The notes below the pieces were generated by a model, which saw only the letters and a list, made by a program, of their open reading frames with translations, was not told where the DNA came from and did no database searches. Of a stretch of DNA of 64,000 bases, positions 45,937-55,027 are shown in pieces (position 1 is the first letter of the stretch; each line of letters opens with the position of its first letter). A program made the position numbers and the translations under genes. This DNA comes from Kitasatospora albolonga (GTDB lineage Bacteria > Actinomycetota > Actinomycetes > Streptomycetales > Streptomycetaceae). Where the stretch lies: positions 6,132,001 through 6,196,000 of the forward strand of contig CP020563.1 in NCBI GenBank assembly GCA_002082585.1, read 5' to 3'.

Positions 45937-47558
45937 TGGGGTACGCACGGGCGTATTCCGTGGCGCTGGTCGGCGTCGAGGGCGTGGTGGTGGAGGTCCA
46001 GGCGGACCTGGAGCCCGGCGTCGCGGCCTTCACCCTGGTCGGGCTGCCGGACAAGAGCCTGATCGAGAGCCGGGACCGGGTGCGGGCCGCGGTGGTCAAT
46101 TCCGGGGCCGAGTGGCCGCAGAAGAAGCTCACGGTCGGGCTCTCCCCGGCCTCCGTGCCCAAGAGCGGTTCGGGTTTCGACCTCGCCGTGGCCTGTGCGG
46201 CCCTCGGCGCGGCGGAGCGGATCGACCCCGCCGCCATCGCCGATGTGGTGATGATCGGCGAACTGGGCCTGGACGGCCGGGTCCGTCCGGTACGGGGCGT
46301 GCTCCCCGCCGTCCTCGCGGCGGCCGAGGCGGGGTACGAGCACGTCGTCGTCCCCGAGCAGACGGCCGGTGAGGCCGCCCTGGTGCCGGGCGTCTCGGTC
46401 CTCGGCGTCCGGAGCCTGCGCCAGCTCATCGCCGTCCTCTGCGACGAGCCGGTGCCCGAGGAGCCCGCCGACGACCGGGGCCGCCCCGACGCGATGCTCG
46501 CCGGGCTGATGGTCCCGGGCACGGGCCTCGGCGCCTGTCTTGCCCCGGCCTCGGCGCGCGGTGGGGGCCACATCCCGGACCTGGCCGATGTGGCGGGACA
46601 GCCACGCCCCCGCAAGGCCCTGGAGGTGGCGGCGGCCGGGGGACACCATCTGCTGTTCTCGGGCCCGCCGGGTGCGGGAAAGACCATGCTGGCCGAGCGG
46701 CTCCCGGCGGTCCTGCCGCCGCTGACCCGGCAGGAATCCCTCGAAGTGACGGCGGTCCACTCCGTGGCGGGCATCCTCCCCCCGGGTGAACCGCTGGTCT
46801 CCCGGGCCCCCTACTGCGCCCCGCACCACTCGGCGACCATGCAGTCCCTGGTGGGCGGGGGCAACGGGATGCCGAGGCCGGGAGCGGTGTCGCTCGCACA
46901 CCGCGGGATTCTCTTTCTCGACGAGGCTCCGGAGTTCTCGGGCAAGGCCCTGGACGCGCTGCGCCAGCCGCTGGAGTCGGGCCATGTGGTGGTGGCCCGG
47001 GCGGCGGGGGTGGTGCGGCTGCCCGCCCGGTTCCTGATGGTGCTGGCCGCCAACCCGTGCCCCTGCGGCCGGCACACCCTCACGGGCGCGGGCTGCGAGT
47101 GCCCGCCCTCGGTGGTCCGCCGCTACCAGGCACGCCTGTCCGGACCGCTGCTCGACCGGGTGGACCTGCGGGTCGAGGTGGAGCCGGTCGACCGGGCGGA
47201 CCTCCTGGGCCAGGGCGGCCGGGGCGAGCCGACGGCCGTGGTCGCCGCACGGGTACAGGAGGCCAGGGCCCGGGCGGCGGAGCGGCTGACCGGCACCCCG
47301 TGGACCACCAACAGCGAGGTCCCCGGCCACGAACTGCGGACCCGGCTGCTCGCGGCCCCCGGGGCGCTGGCCGCCGCCGAACGCGACCTGGAACGCGGCC
47401 TGCTCACGGCCCGGGGCCTGGACCGGGTGCTGCGGGTCGCCTGGACAGTGGCGGACCTCAGGGGCGCTCCCCGCCCGGAGGCCCGCGACATCGCGGTGGC
47501 CCTGGAACTGCGGACCGGCATCCAGCGGGGGGCTCCTATGGAGGCGGGGGCGCTGTGA
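45936..47558 (+). CDS. ComM/YifB-family AAA ATPase (magnesium chelatase-like)
   Basis: ComM-type proteins are ring-shaped helicases that promote branch migration during natural transformation. Their role in Streptomyces is not known. The 540-residue protein has the Lon-like N-terminal domain (GLPDKSLIESRDRVRAA, SGFDLAVACAALGA). The AAA+ domain has Walker A FSGPPGAGKTMLAERLP near residue 245 and Walker B ILFLDEAPEFS near 325. A CPCG...C zinc-like loop follows, then a C-terminal lid domain. The ATG overlaps the yraN stop. Confidence 0.93.
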   Translation: MGYARAYSVALVGVEGVVVEVQADLEPGVAAFTLVGLPDKSLIESRDRVRAAVVNSGAEWPQKKLTVGLSPASVPKSGSGFDLAVACAALGAAERIDPAAIADVVMIGELGLDGRVRPVRGVLPAVLAAAEAGYEHVVVPEQTAGEAALVPGVSVLGVRSLRQLIAVLCDEPVPEEPADDRGRPDAMLAGLMVPGTGLGACLAPASARGGGHIPDLADVAGQPRPRKALEVAAAGGHHLLFSGPPGAGKTMLAERLPAVLPPLTRQESLEVTAVHSVAGILPPGEPLVSRAPYCAPHHSATMQSLVGGGNGMPRPGAVSLAHRGILFLDEAPEFSGKALDALRQPLESGHVVVARAAGVVRLPARFLMVLAANPCPCGRHTLTGAGCECPPSVVRRYQARLSGPLLDRVDLRVEVEPVDRADLLGQGGRGEPTAVVAARVQEARARAAERLTGTPWTTNSEVPGHELRTRLLAAPGALAAAERDLERGLLTARGLDRVLRVAWTVADLRGAPRPEARDIAVALELRTGIQRGAPMEAGAL

Positions 47559-47597
47559 GCGGGGTGGACGCGGGGGTGCCGGGGCGGGGGGCGGGCG

Positions 47598-47880
47598 GTC
47601 CATGGGCCTGCGCCGGATGAGTGGAGGGCGGGGCTCGGGGTGGGACTGGGGCGGTCGGGGGATGCGGGCGGCCCGGAGTTGGGTACGGAGCGGAGGGCGG
47701 TGCCTGGCCAGGAGCGGCCGGTCCATGGCCCTACGCCGGGCGAGCGGCGGGCGGGGGTCAGAGCCTGGCCAGGGGCGGTTGGAGCCTGGAATTCGGGGGG
47801 AGCAGGTGTCGGAGCGGCCGGAGTCTGGGGTGGGGCGGGGGTGGTCGGGGGAAGAGGGCGGGGCGGAGCTGGGGGCCGGG
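47598..47880 (+). repeat. About four tandem 61-66 base repeats across the dprA start region
   Basis: Units begin near 47599, 47660, 47722 and 47784. Units 1 and 3 share GGTCCATGG followed by CCTACGCCGGG or its variant, 123 bases apart. Units 2 and 3 share a block around CCTGGCCAGG, 61 bases apart. The unit length is not a multiple of three, so neighbouring copies are read in different frames; only copies two apart are in phase. The repeats are on the G-rich strand. Confidence 0.75.
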
Positions 47881-49038
47881 CGGGTGTCGGATGGTGAGCG
47901 GTTGGCGCGGGCAGCGTTGACCCGGGTGCTGGAGCCGGGGGACGAGCGTGCCGGGGGGTGGCTGCGGCGGACCGGGCCCGTCGAGCTGTTACGGGCGCTC
48001 CGCGTCACGGACGGGGCCGCCGAGCGGCTGCGGGGGATGAGCGCCGTACGGCTGGAGGGCTACCGGCTCCGCGCGGCGGCGGCCGAACCCGAGCGGGATC
48101 TCGCGGCCGTCGCCGCCGTGGGCGGGCGCTTCGTCTGCCCGGGGGACCGGGAGTGGCCGAGCCAGCTCGACGACCTGGGGGACGCGCGGCCCGTCGGGCT
48201 CTGGGTGCGGGGGCGGCCGGACCTGCGGCTGTGGGCCCTGCGCTCGGTCGCGGTGGTCGGTGCGCGTGCCTGCACCCCGTACGGGGCCCATATGGCGGCC
48301 ACCCTCGGTGCCGGGCTCGCCGAGCGCGGCTGGGTGGTGGTGTCCGGCGCTGCGTTCGGGGTGGACGGGGCGGCGCACCGGGGGGTGCTGGCCGTGGGCG
48401 GCGCGACGGCGGCGGTGCTGGCCTGCGGTGTCGACGTACCCTACCCGCGCGGCCACGCGGAGTTGCTCGGGCGGGTGGTGCAACAGGGGCTGGTGATCGC
48501 GGAGTTGCCACCGGGCGCCCACCCCACCCGCAGCAGGTTCGTCCTGCGCAACCGCGTGATCGCCGCCCTGACCAGGGGGACGGTCGTTGTGGAGGCCGAG
48601 TACCGCAGCGGCTCCCTCGTCACCGCCCGTCAGGCACAGCGGCTCGGCCGGTTCGCGATGGGTGTGCCCGGGCCCGTCACCAGCGGACTGTCGGCCGGGG
48701 TCCACGAACTGCTGCGCGGCGAAGGGGTGCTGGTCACCGACGCGTCCGAAGTCGCCGAGCTGATCGGGGACATCGGGGACCTCGCACCGGAGCGGCGCGG
48801 CCCCGTGCTGCCCCGGGACCGGCTGGACGCGGCGGCGGCGAAGGTCCTCGACGCCCTTCCCTACCACGGCCTGGCCCACCCCCGTGACCTCGCCCGGGCG
48901 GCGGGGACCTCCACCGACGAAACAGTCGGGCGACTGTACGAACTTCACTCACTGGGGTTCGTCGAACGCGAAGGCGACGGCTGGAGGTTGACGCGCCCGG
49001 CCTCACGCAACGGCGACGCGCGGCGAGGCGGTCCTTGA
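47602..49038 (+). CDS. dprA: DNA-processing protein DprA, with a repeat-derived N-terminus and a TTA codon
   Basis: DprA loads RecA on incoming single-stranded DNA in transformation. The conserved core runs from about residue 95 to 478 of this frame. It has a SAM-like head, the Rossmann fold with VVGARACTPYGAHMA and VVSGAAFGVDGAAHRG, then NRVIAALTRGTVVVEA, SGSLVTARQAQRLGR and a C-terminal winged helix. The first 94 residues come from tandem repeats and are unlike the family, so the GTG at 47884 (VSDGERLARAAL) is a good alternative start. Codon 130 (47989-47991) is TTA, needing the bldA tRNA. A GTG overlapping the comM stop at 47555 leads only to a short frame. Confidence 0.88.
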   Translation: MGLRRMSGGRGSGWDWGGRGMRAARSWVRSGGRCLARSGRSMALRRASGGRGSEPGQGRLEPGIRGEQVSERPESGVGRGWSGEEGGAELGAGRVSDGERLARAALTRVLEPGDERAGGWLRRTGPVELLRALRVTDGAAERLRGMSAVRLEGYRLRAAAAEPERDLAAVAAVGGRFVCPGDREWPSQLDDLGDARPVGLWVRGRPDLRLWALRSVAVVGARACTPYGAHMAATLGAGLAERGWVVVSGAAFGVDGAAHRGVLAVGGATAAVLACGVDVPYPRGHAELLGRVVQQGLVIAELPPGAHPTRSRFVLRNRVIAALTRGTVVVEAEYRSGSLVTARQAQRLGRFAMGVPGPVTSGLSAGVHELLRGEGVLVTDASEVAELIGDIGDLAPERRGPVLPRDRLDAAAAKVLDALPYHGLAHPRDLARAAGTSTDETVGRLYELHSLGFVEREGDGWRLTRPASRNGDARRGGP

Positions 49039-49293
49039 CCTGGAGCATTCGGGTGAAAAGGTAAGGCCGATGACCTCGCACGATCGATCGGTGAGCTGCG
49101 CGGGGGCTGTCGCCCACGGCGGTGGCCCCGGCCCCCGGCGGGTGCGGGCAGCGTGAACGGCAGAACGCAATCACGCAGCACGGATCTCCGCTCCTGTGCG
49201 GACTGCGACGCTGTAGTCACGCTACGCTCGCAAGGATTCCGCCCCAGACAAAAGTCCCCCAGCACTTCACGGCAGAACGGCTCAAGGCACCAC

Positions 49294-50130
49294 ATGCCCC
49301 AGCACACCTCCGGGTCTGACCGCGCGGCAGTACCACCGGTTGCGCGTGGCACTGTGCGCCCTCCCGCCCCCTCCTCGCTCGACGAACTGTGGCGTTCGTA
49401 CAAGACCACCGGCGACGAGCGGCTGCGCGAGCAGCTGATCCTGCACTACTCGCCGCTCGTCAAGTACGTGGCGGGCCGGGTGAGTGTGGGGCTGCCGTCC
49501 AACGTCGAACAGGCCGACTTCGTCTCCTCCGGGGTCTTCGGACTGATCGACGCCATCGAGAAGTTCGACATCGAGCGCGCCATCAAGTTCGAGACGTACG
49601 CGATCACCAGAATCCGCGGCGCGATGATCGACGAACTGCGGGCGCTCGACTGGATTCCCCGGTCCGTCCGGCAGAAGGCGCGGAACGTGGAGCGCGCCTA
49701 CGCCACGCTGGAGGCCCGGCTGAGGCGTACCCCGTCCGAGTCCGAGGTCGCCTCGGAGATGGGGATCGGACTGGAGGAACTGCACGCGGTTTTCAGCCAG
49801 TTGTCGCTGGCCAACGTCGTGGCCCTGGAGGAGATGCTCCAGGTCGGCGGTGAGGGCGGCGAGCGGCTGACCCTGATGGACACCCTGGAGGACACCGCCG
49901 CCGACAACCCGGTGGAGGTGGCCGAGGACCGCGAGCTGAGAAGGCTGCTCGCGCGCGCCATCAACACGCTCCCCGACCGTGAGAAGACAGTGGTGACCCT
50001 CTACTACTACGAGGGCCTGACCCTCGCCGAGATCGGCAACGTCCTCGGGGTGACGGAGAGCCGGGTCAGCCAGATCCACACCAAGTCCGTGCTCCAGCTG
50101 CGGGCCAAACTGGCCGATGCCGGACGCTGA
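49294..50130 (+). CDS. whiG: Sporulation sigma factor WhiG
   Basis: WhiG is the sigma factor that commits aerial hyphae to sporulation. It is related to flagellar sigma 28 and is held by the anti-sigma RsiG with c-di-GMP. The 278-residue protein has region 2 ([52 protein letters not shown]), region 3 and region 4 ([21 protein letters not shown]). The ATG at 49294 has AAGG upstream, and [15 protein letters not shown] matches the WhiG start as I recall it. The 255 bases before it are free of genes. Confidence 0.97.
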   Translation: MPQHTSGSDRAAVPPVARGTVRPPAPSSLDELWRSYKTTGDERLREQLILHYSPLVKYVAGRVSVGLPSNVEQADFVSSGVFGLIDAIEKFDIERAIKFETYAITRIRGAMIDELRALDWIPRSVRQKARNVERAYATLEARLRRTPSESEVASEMGIGLEELHAVFSQLSLANVVALEEMLQVGGEGGERLTLMDTLEDTAADNPVEVAEDRELRRLLARAINTLPDREKTVVTLYYYEGLTLAEIGNVLGVTESRVSQIHTKSVLQLRAKLADAGR

Positions 50131-50202
50131 AAGCACCCCCTCCGGCCACCCGTACCGAGGCTGTGCCCTTCCCTCCGCCAGCCGTCGCCGTAGAGTGGAT
50201 AC

Positions 50203-50784
50203 GTGCCCAGGATTCGAGCGGCCTCCGTGGCCGAGCACCGGACCATGCAGCGCGGCGCCCTCCTGGACGCCGCGCGCTCCCTGCTGTCCGAGGGCGGTAC
50301 GGAGGCGCTGACCTTCCCCGCACTCGCCGAGCGCACGGGCCTCGCCCGGTCCTCCGTGTACGAGTACTTCCGCTCGCGCGCCGCCGTCGTCGAGGAGCTC
50401 TGCGCCGTCGACTTCCCCGTCTGGGCGGCCGAGGTCGAGAACGCGATGCAGCGCGCCGAGACCCCCGAGGCGAAGATCGAGGCGTATGTGCGCCGCCAGC
50501 TCGACCTCGTCGGGGACCGCCGCCACCGGGCGGTCGTCGCGATCTCCGCGAGTGAGCTGGACGCCGGTGCCCGGGAGAAGATCCGGGCCGCGCACGGCGG
50601 TCTGATCGCCATGATCGTCGAAGCGCTCGGGGACCTCGGCCACACGCAGCCCAGGCTCGCCGCCATGCTCCTCCAGGGCTCGGTGGACGCCGCCGTGCGC
50701 CGTATCGAGCTGAGCGTGGCCGAGGAGCCCGGCGTCATCGCGGACACCGCCGTCGCCATGATCCTGCGCGGCGTACGGGGCTGA
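50203..50784 (+). CDS. TetR family transcriptional regulator
   Basis: The 193-residue protein has an N-terminal TetR helix-turn-helix (LTFPALAERTGLARSSVYEYFRSR, residues 38-61) and a helical ligand-binding domain. Its target is unknown. The GTG start has no Shine-Dalgarno sequence, but TAGAGT at 50191-50196 ends six bases before it, as expected for a leaderless transcript starting at the GTG. The gene follows whiG after 72 bases. Its last 50 bases overlap the convergent M23 gene. Confidence 0.92.
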   Translation: MPRIRAASVAEHRTMQRGALLDAARSLLSEGGTEALTFPALAERTGLARSSVYEYFRSRAAVVEELCAVDFPVWAAEVENAMQRAETPEAKIEAYVRRQLDLVGDRRHRAVVAISASELDAGAREKIRAAHGGLIAMIVEALGDLGHTQPRLAAMLLQGSVDAAVRRIELSVAEEPGVIADTAVAMILRGVRG

Positions 50785-51886
50785 GCGCGGCGGCTCCCGC
50801 CACCGCCGCTCCTTCCGCCCCCAGCACCGCGCCGGGTACCTGCGCCGCGCTGGGTCCCAGCAACGCGTCAGGTTCCGGCACCGCGCCGGGTTCCGGCGTT
50901 CCGCTCGGTCCTGGTGCTCCTGTCCCGCCGGATTCCGGTGCTCCCCGTTCCGGCGTCCCTGGTTCCGGCACCTCCGGTTCCGGCACTCCGAACACCGGCA
51001 GCAGGCGCGACGGGCCGCGCCGCAGGAGGTGAGGCGGCAGCAGCGAGAGCGGGTCCAGGTAGGACTTCGCCCGCCGCAGCCCCCAGTGCAGACAGCCCTC
51101 GGCGCAGTGGAACGGTCCCGCCTCCAGCAGACCGACCGGCCCGCCCGCCACCACGAGGTCGCCCTTCCGCACCAGCGCCCGCACCGGCTCGTACGTCGTC
51201 CGCAGCGGCGGCGCCCCGCTCCCCGCCAGCTCGACGGAGATCACTCCGCGCCCGGCCACCCGCCCCGCGAACGAGACCCGGCCGGTGGCGGCGGCCCGTA
51301 CGACGTCCCCCGGCCGGGCCGCCAGGTCGACGCCGCGGTGGCCGGGCCCGTACGGACCGGCGGGCGGCTCCCACCCACGTAACACCGCGGGCCTCCCGGC
51401 CAGCGGCCAGACCGGACCACCGTCCAGCTCCGCGAAGGTCCCCGAGCCCGCGCCTGGGCCTGCGCCCGTATCCGCACCCGCGTCTCCGCCCGCACCCCCG
51501 TCCGGCCCGTCTGCCGCCGACGGAGGCGGTTCCTCGTCCGCCCCCACGTCCCCGTCCGCCCCGGGCACCGGCGGCGGCACCCCCTCGGCCCGTAAGGCGT
51601 CGGGCAGCACCCCGGCCCCGGCCGCAGCCCGTGGCGGCGATAGCACGGCCGTCAGCAGAGCCACGACCAGCACGGCCACGGCCGGCAGGAACAGCGGCCC
51701 GCGCACGCGGCGCGGGCCGGACGTGCGGGGCAGCAGACGCGGGAATCGCAGGAATCGCAAGAACCGCAGGGGCAGCGAGGACAGCAGGGGTCGCAGGCGC
51801 AGCAGAGACCGCAGGAGCCGCAGAGAGCGCGGGAGTCCCAGAGAGCTCAGAGGCCGAGGAGAGCGCGGGAATCGCAGGAATCGCAT
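50735..51886 (-). CDS. M23 family metallopeptidase with repeat-expanded ends and two TTA codons
   Basis: The protein (383 residues from the ATG) has a hydrophobic signal or anchor at about 64-84 and an acidic Gly/Pro linker. An LytM/M23 domain (about 157-280) carries the zinc motif GHRGVDLAA (His183, Asp187) and CLHWGLRR (His267). Such enzymes cut peptidoglycan cross-links outside the cell. The first 60 residues are RFLRFPR/LRLLRSL repeats, and the last 90 are Pro/Glu/Gly/Ala repeats. TTA codons at 51593-51595 (Leu98) and 51380-51382 (Leu169) imply bldA control. The 3' end overlaps tetR by 50 bases. The true start may be downstream. Confidence 0.85.
   Translation of the reverse strand: MRFLRFPRSPRPLSSLGLPRSLRLLRSLLRLRPLLSSLPLRFLRFLRFPRLLPRTSGPRRVRGPLFLPAVAVLVVALLTAVLSPPRAAAGAGVLPDALRAEGVPPPVPGADGDVGADEEPPPSAADGPDGGAGGDAGADTGAGPGAGSGTFAELDGGPVWPLAGRPAVLRGWEPPAGPYGPGHRGVDLAARPGDVVRAAATGRVSFAGRVAGRGVISVELAGSGAPPLRTTYEPVRALVRKGDLVVAGGPVGLLEAGPFHCAEGCLHWGLRRAKSYLDPLSLLPPHLLRRGPSRLLPVFGVPEPEVPEPGTPERGAPESGGTGAPGPSGTPEPGAVPEPDALLGPSAAQVPGAVLGAEGAAVAGAAALSPVRRAGSWRRRCPR
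51739..51885 (-). repeat. Repeat tract at the N-terminal end of the M23 gene
   Basis: A 21-base sequence beginning GCGGGAATCGCAGGAATCGC occurs exactly at 51739 and 51865, 126 bases (42 codons) apart. Between the copies lie many CGCAG and GAGAGC variants. The repeat is in phase, so the RFLRFPR peptide appears twice. Confidence 0.8.
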
Positions 51887-52253
51887 GGATCAACGCTCTC
51901 CCGGAAGACCGGATTCCGGGGATCACGGGCCGCGCCTGTGGACTACTCGCCGGTTGTGGACATCGCCGTCACCCGGCCGTGGCCACCGACCGCACCGACC
52001 GTGGACACCGGGCGCGCTCGCCGTGGACTCCGCGCCCGCCCGCTCATGGACATCGCCGTCACCCGGCACCCGGCGGGTCCCGTACACTTCTTACGGCGAT
52101 CCGGGTCACCGGGTCGACTTCGCACGCCCCGCCACCTCCCTCTTTCGGGATGGTGGCCGCGCCCCTCGGTCCCTCGTGGCACGGCGCGTCGGGGCGTCAG
52201 GCGCGAACGCAAACCTGCGGTCGCGATAACCGAGTACCTCAAGGAGTACGGCC
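51887..52253. other. Intergenic region upstream of rpsB, with direct repeats
   Basis: These 367 bases between the divergent M23 and rpsB genes hold no convincing gene. A 21-base direct repeat, GGACATCGCCGTCACCCGGC plus the preceding T, lies at 51957-51977 and 52047-52067. Several TGTGGAC or GTGGAC elements (51937, 51955, 52000, 52023) resemble DnaA boxes on the minus strand. The rpsB promoter and leader must lie here; GGAGTACGGCC precedes the ATG. Confidence 0.55.
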
Positions 52254-53153
52254 ATGGCCGTCGTCACGATGCGGGAGCTGCTGGAAAGCGGCGTCCACTT
52301 CGGTCACCAGACCCGTCGCTGGAACCCGAAGATGAAGCGCTTCATCTTCACCGAGCGCAACGGCATCTACATCATCGACCTGCTCCAGTCGCTGTCGTAC
52401 ATCGACCGCGCCTACGAGTTCGTCAAGGAGACCGTCGCCCACGGCGGCTCCATCATGTTCGTGGGTACGAAGAAGCAGGCCCAGGAGGCCATCGCCGAGC
52501 AGGCGACGCGCGTCGGCATGCCGTACGTCAACCAGCGCTGGCTCGGTGGCATGCTCACCAACTTCTCCACCGTCTACAAGCGCCTTCAGCGTCTGAAGGA
52601 GCTCGAGCTCATCGACTTCGAGGACGTGGCCGCCTCCGGCCTCACCAAGAAGGAGCTCCTGGTCCTCTCGCGCGAGAAGGCCAAGCTGGAGAAGACCCTC
52701 GGTGGTATCCGCGAGATGCAGAAGGTGCCCAGCGCCGTCTGGATCGTCGACACCAAGAAGGAGCACATCGCCGTCGGTGAGGCGCGCAAGCTCCACATCC
52801 CGGTCGTCGCGATCCTCGACACCAACTGCGACCCCGACGAGGTCGACTACAAGATTCCGGGCAACGACGACGCGATCCGCTCCGTCACCCTGCTCACCCG
52901 CGTGATCGCCGACGCCGTCGCCGAGGGCCTCATCGCCCGCTCCGGTGCCGCCACCGGTGACTCGAAGCCGGGCGAGAAGGCCGCCGGCGAGCCCCTCGCC
53001 GAGTGGGAGCGCGACCTGCTCGAGGGCGACAAGAAGGACGAGACCGCGGCCGCCGCCGAGGTCCAGTCCTCCGCCGAGACCGAGAAGGTCGCCGACGCCG
53101 AGAAGCCGGCCGAGGCCGTCGCCGAGGCCGAGGCTCCGGCCACGGACGCCTGA
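52254..53153 (+). CDS. rpsB: 30S ribosomal protein S2
   Basis: S2 binds late to the small subunit near the mRNA exit. The 299-residue protein has [38 protein letters not shown] and [28 protein letters not shown], all hallmarks of the family. An Ala/Glu-rich tail of about 50 residues is longer than in E. coli and normal for Streptomyces. The ATG has AAGGAG upstream. tsf follows after 99 bases with a hairpin in between. Confidence 0.98.
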   Translation: MAVVTMRELLESGVHFGHQTRRWNPKMKRFIFTERNGIYIIDLLQSLSYIDRAYEFVKETVAHGGSIMFVGTKKQAQEAIAEQATRVGMPYVNQRWLGGMLTNFSTVYKRLQRLKELELIDFEDVAASGLTKKELLVLSREKAKLEKTLGGIREMQKVPSAVWIVDTKKEHIAVGEARKLHIPVVAILDTNCDPDEVDYKIPGNDDAIRSVTLLTRVIADAVAEGLIARSGAATGDSKPGEKAAGEPLAEWERDLLEGDKKDETAAAAEVQSSAETEKVADAEKPAEAVAEAEAPATDA

Positions 53154-53171
53154 CAGCCGTCACGGCTGCTG

Positions 53172-53209
53172 ACGGCGGGGGCCGGTGCCGCGAGCGCCGC
53201 CCCCGCCGT
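53172..53209 (+). terminator. Hairpin between rpsB and tsf, probable attenuator
   Basis: ACGGCGGGGGC (53172-53182) pairs perfectly with GCCCCCGCCGT (53199-53209), with a 16-base loop and a following TT. It lies 18 bases after the rpsB stop. A partial terminator here would set the S2 to EF-Ts ratio. Confidence 0.7.
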
Positions 53210-53252
53210 TCACCCGTAGATCTTTCAGACTTCGAGAGAGACATACAGACTC

Positions 53253-54089
53253 ATGGCGAACTACACCGCCGCTGACGTCAAGAAGCTCCGTGAGCTGACC
53301 GGCGCCGGCATGATGGACTGCAAGAAGGCGCTTGACGAGGCCGACGGCAACGTCGACAAGGCCGTCGAGGCGCTCCGTATCAAGGGCCAGAAGGGCGTCG
53401 CCAAGCGCGAGGGCCGCTCCGCCGAGAACGGTGCCGTCGTCTCCCTCATCTCCGAGGACAAGACGTCCGGCGTCCTCCTCGAGCTGAAGTGCGAGACGGA
53501 CTTCGTCGCCAAGGGCGACAAGTTCCAGGCCGTCGCCAACACGCTGGCCGCGCACGTCGCCGCCACCTCCCCGGCCGACATCGCCGCGCTCCTCGCCTCC
53601 GAGATCGAGCCCGGCAAGACCGTCCAGGCGTACGTGGACGAGGCCAACGCCAACCTCGGCGAGAAGATCGTCCTGGACCGCTTCGCGCAGTTCACCGGCG
53701 ACTTCGTCTCCGTGTACATGCACCGCACCATGCCCGACCTGCCCCCGCAGATCGGTGTCCTGGTCGAGCTGGACAAGGCCGACGCCGATCTGGCCAAGGG
53801 CATCGCCCAGCACATCGCCGCCTTCGCGCCGAAGTACCTCTCCCGCGAGGACGTCCCGGCCGAGGTCGTCGAGGCCGAGCGCCGCGTCGCCGAGGAGACC
53901 ACCCGCGCCGAGGGCAAGCCCGAGGCCGCCCTCCCGAAGATCGTCGAGGGTCGCGTCAACGGCTTCTTCAAGGAGGCCACCCTCCTCGGCCAGCCGTACG
54001 CGCTGGACGCCAAGAAGTCCGTCCAGAAGGTCCTGGACGAGGCCGGTGTCACCCTGAAGCGCTTCTCGCGCATCAAGGTCGGCATCTGA
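53253..54089 (+). CDS. tsf: Elongation factor Ts
   Basis: EF-Ts recycles EF-Tu by exchanging GDP for GTP. The 278-residue protein begins [26 protein letters not shown], which contains both signature helices. It has the core [18 protein letters not shown] (contact with EF-Tu) and ends ...[13 protein letters not shown]. Length is normal. The ATG follows GAGAGAGAC. A terminator follows 17 bases after the stop. Confidence 0.98.
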   Translation: MANYTAADVKKLRELTGAGMMDCKKALDEADGNVDKAVEALRIKGQKGVAKREGRSAENGAVVSLISEDKTSGVLLELKCETDFVAKGDKFQAVANTLAAHVAATSPADIAALLASEIEPGKTVQAYVDEANANLGEKIVLDRFAQFTGDFVSVYMHRTMPDLPPQIGVLVELDKADADLAKGIAQHIAAFAPKYLSREDVPAEVVEAERRVAEETTRAEGKPEAALPKIVEGRVNGFFKEATLLGQPYALDAKKSVQKVLDEAGVTLKRFSRIKVGI

Positions 54090-54106
54090 GTCCGTCCGGG
54101 CGAACA

Positions 54107-54132
54107 GCACCCGACCCGATAGGGTCGGGTGC
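54107..54132 (+). terminator. Terminator after tsf
   Basis: A perfect 11-base-pair stem GCACCCGACCC/GGGTCGGGTGC with a GATA loop ends the rpsB-tsf unit. Confidence 0.85.
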
Positions 54133-54177
54133 AGTCGACGGCCGCACCCACGCCGGACGACCGCAGATCTGACGAGG

Positions 54178-54222
54178 AGGCCATTGCCGCTGTAGGGACA
54201 CCAGACCCACCGGCAATGGCCT
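54178..54222 (+). promoter_or_regulatory. Leader hairpin upstream of pyrH
   Basis: AGGCCATTGCCG (54178-54189) pairs with CGGCAATGGCCT (54211-54222), a perfect 12-base-pair stem with a 21-base loop, followed by TCTTCG. It lies about 28 bases before the pyrH start. It could be a leader attenuator or an mRNA-stabilising element. Confidence 0.6.
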
Positions 54223-54250
54223 TCTTCGTATGTGCACGAGGAGAATTTCC

Positions 54251-55027
54251 ATGGACAAGGGCGCGGACGCCACCAAGGCCGACGACAGGCACGACGACGA
54301 CAAGGGTTCCGGGCGCTTCATGCTGAAGCTCTCCGGTGAGGCATTCGCCGGCGGCGGCGGCCTCGGTGTCGACCCCGACGTCGTGCACACCATCGCCCGC
54401 GAGATCGCCGCCGTCGTCCGCGACGGCGCCCAGATCGCGGTGGTCATCGGAGGAGGCAACTTCTTCCGCGGTGCCGAGCTCCAGCAGCGCGGCATGGACC
54501 GGGCCCGGTCCGACTACATGGGCATGCTCGGCACCGTCATGAACTGCCTGGCGCTCCAGGACTTCCTGGAGAAGGAGGGCATCGACTCGCGCGTCCAGAC
54601 CGCCATCACCATGGGCCAGGTCGCCGAGCCGTACATCCCGCTCCGTGCGGTGCGGCACCTGGAGAAGGGGCGCGTCGTCATCTTCGGCGCCGGTATGGGC
54701 ATGCCGTACTTCTCCACCGACACCACCGCCGCCCAGCGCGCCCTGGAGATCGACGCCGAGGCGCTGCTCATGGGGAAGAACGGTGTGGACGGGGTCTACG
54801 ACTCCGACCCGAAGGCCAACCCCGACGCGGTGAAGTTCGACGCGCTGGAGTACGGCGAGGTGATCACGCGCGACCTGAAGGTCGCCGACGCCACCGCCAT
54901 CACGCTCTGCCGTGACAACAAGCTCCCGATCCTCGTCTTCGAGCTGACCGCCGAGGGCAATATCGCCCGCGCGGTCAAGGGTGAGAAGATCGGCACGCTC
55001 GTGAGCGACGAGAGCACCCGGGCCTGA
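54251..55027 (+). CDS. pyrH: UMP kinase
   Basis: UMP kinase phosphorylates UMP to UDP and is typically stimulated by GTP and inhibited by UTP. The 258-residue protein of the amino acid kinase fold has [12 protein letters not shown] near residue 22, [11 protein letters not shown] near 63, and [35 protein letters not shown] motifs from about 157. An acidic N-terminal extension of 20 residues is present. The ATG at 54251 has GAGGAG upstream. It starts the pyrH-frr-cdsA run. Confidence 0.96.
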   Translation: MDKGADATKADDRHDDDKGSGRFMLKLSGEAFAGGGGLGVDPDVVHTIAREIAAVVRDGAQIAVVIGGGNFFRGAELQQRGMDRARSDYMGMLGTVMNCLALQDFLEKEGIDSRVQTAITMGQVAEPYIPLRAVRHLEKGRVVIFGAGMGMPYFSTDTTAAQRALEIDAEALLMGKNGVDGVYDSDPKANPDAVKFDALEYGEVITRDLKVADATAITLCRDNKLPILVFELTAEGNIARAVKGEKIGTLVSDESTRA

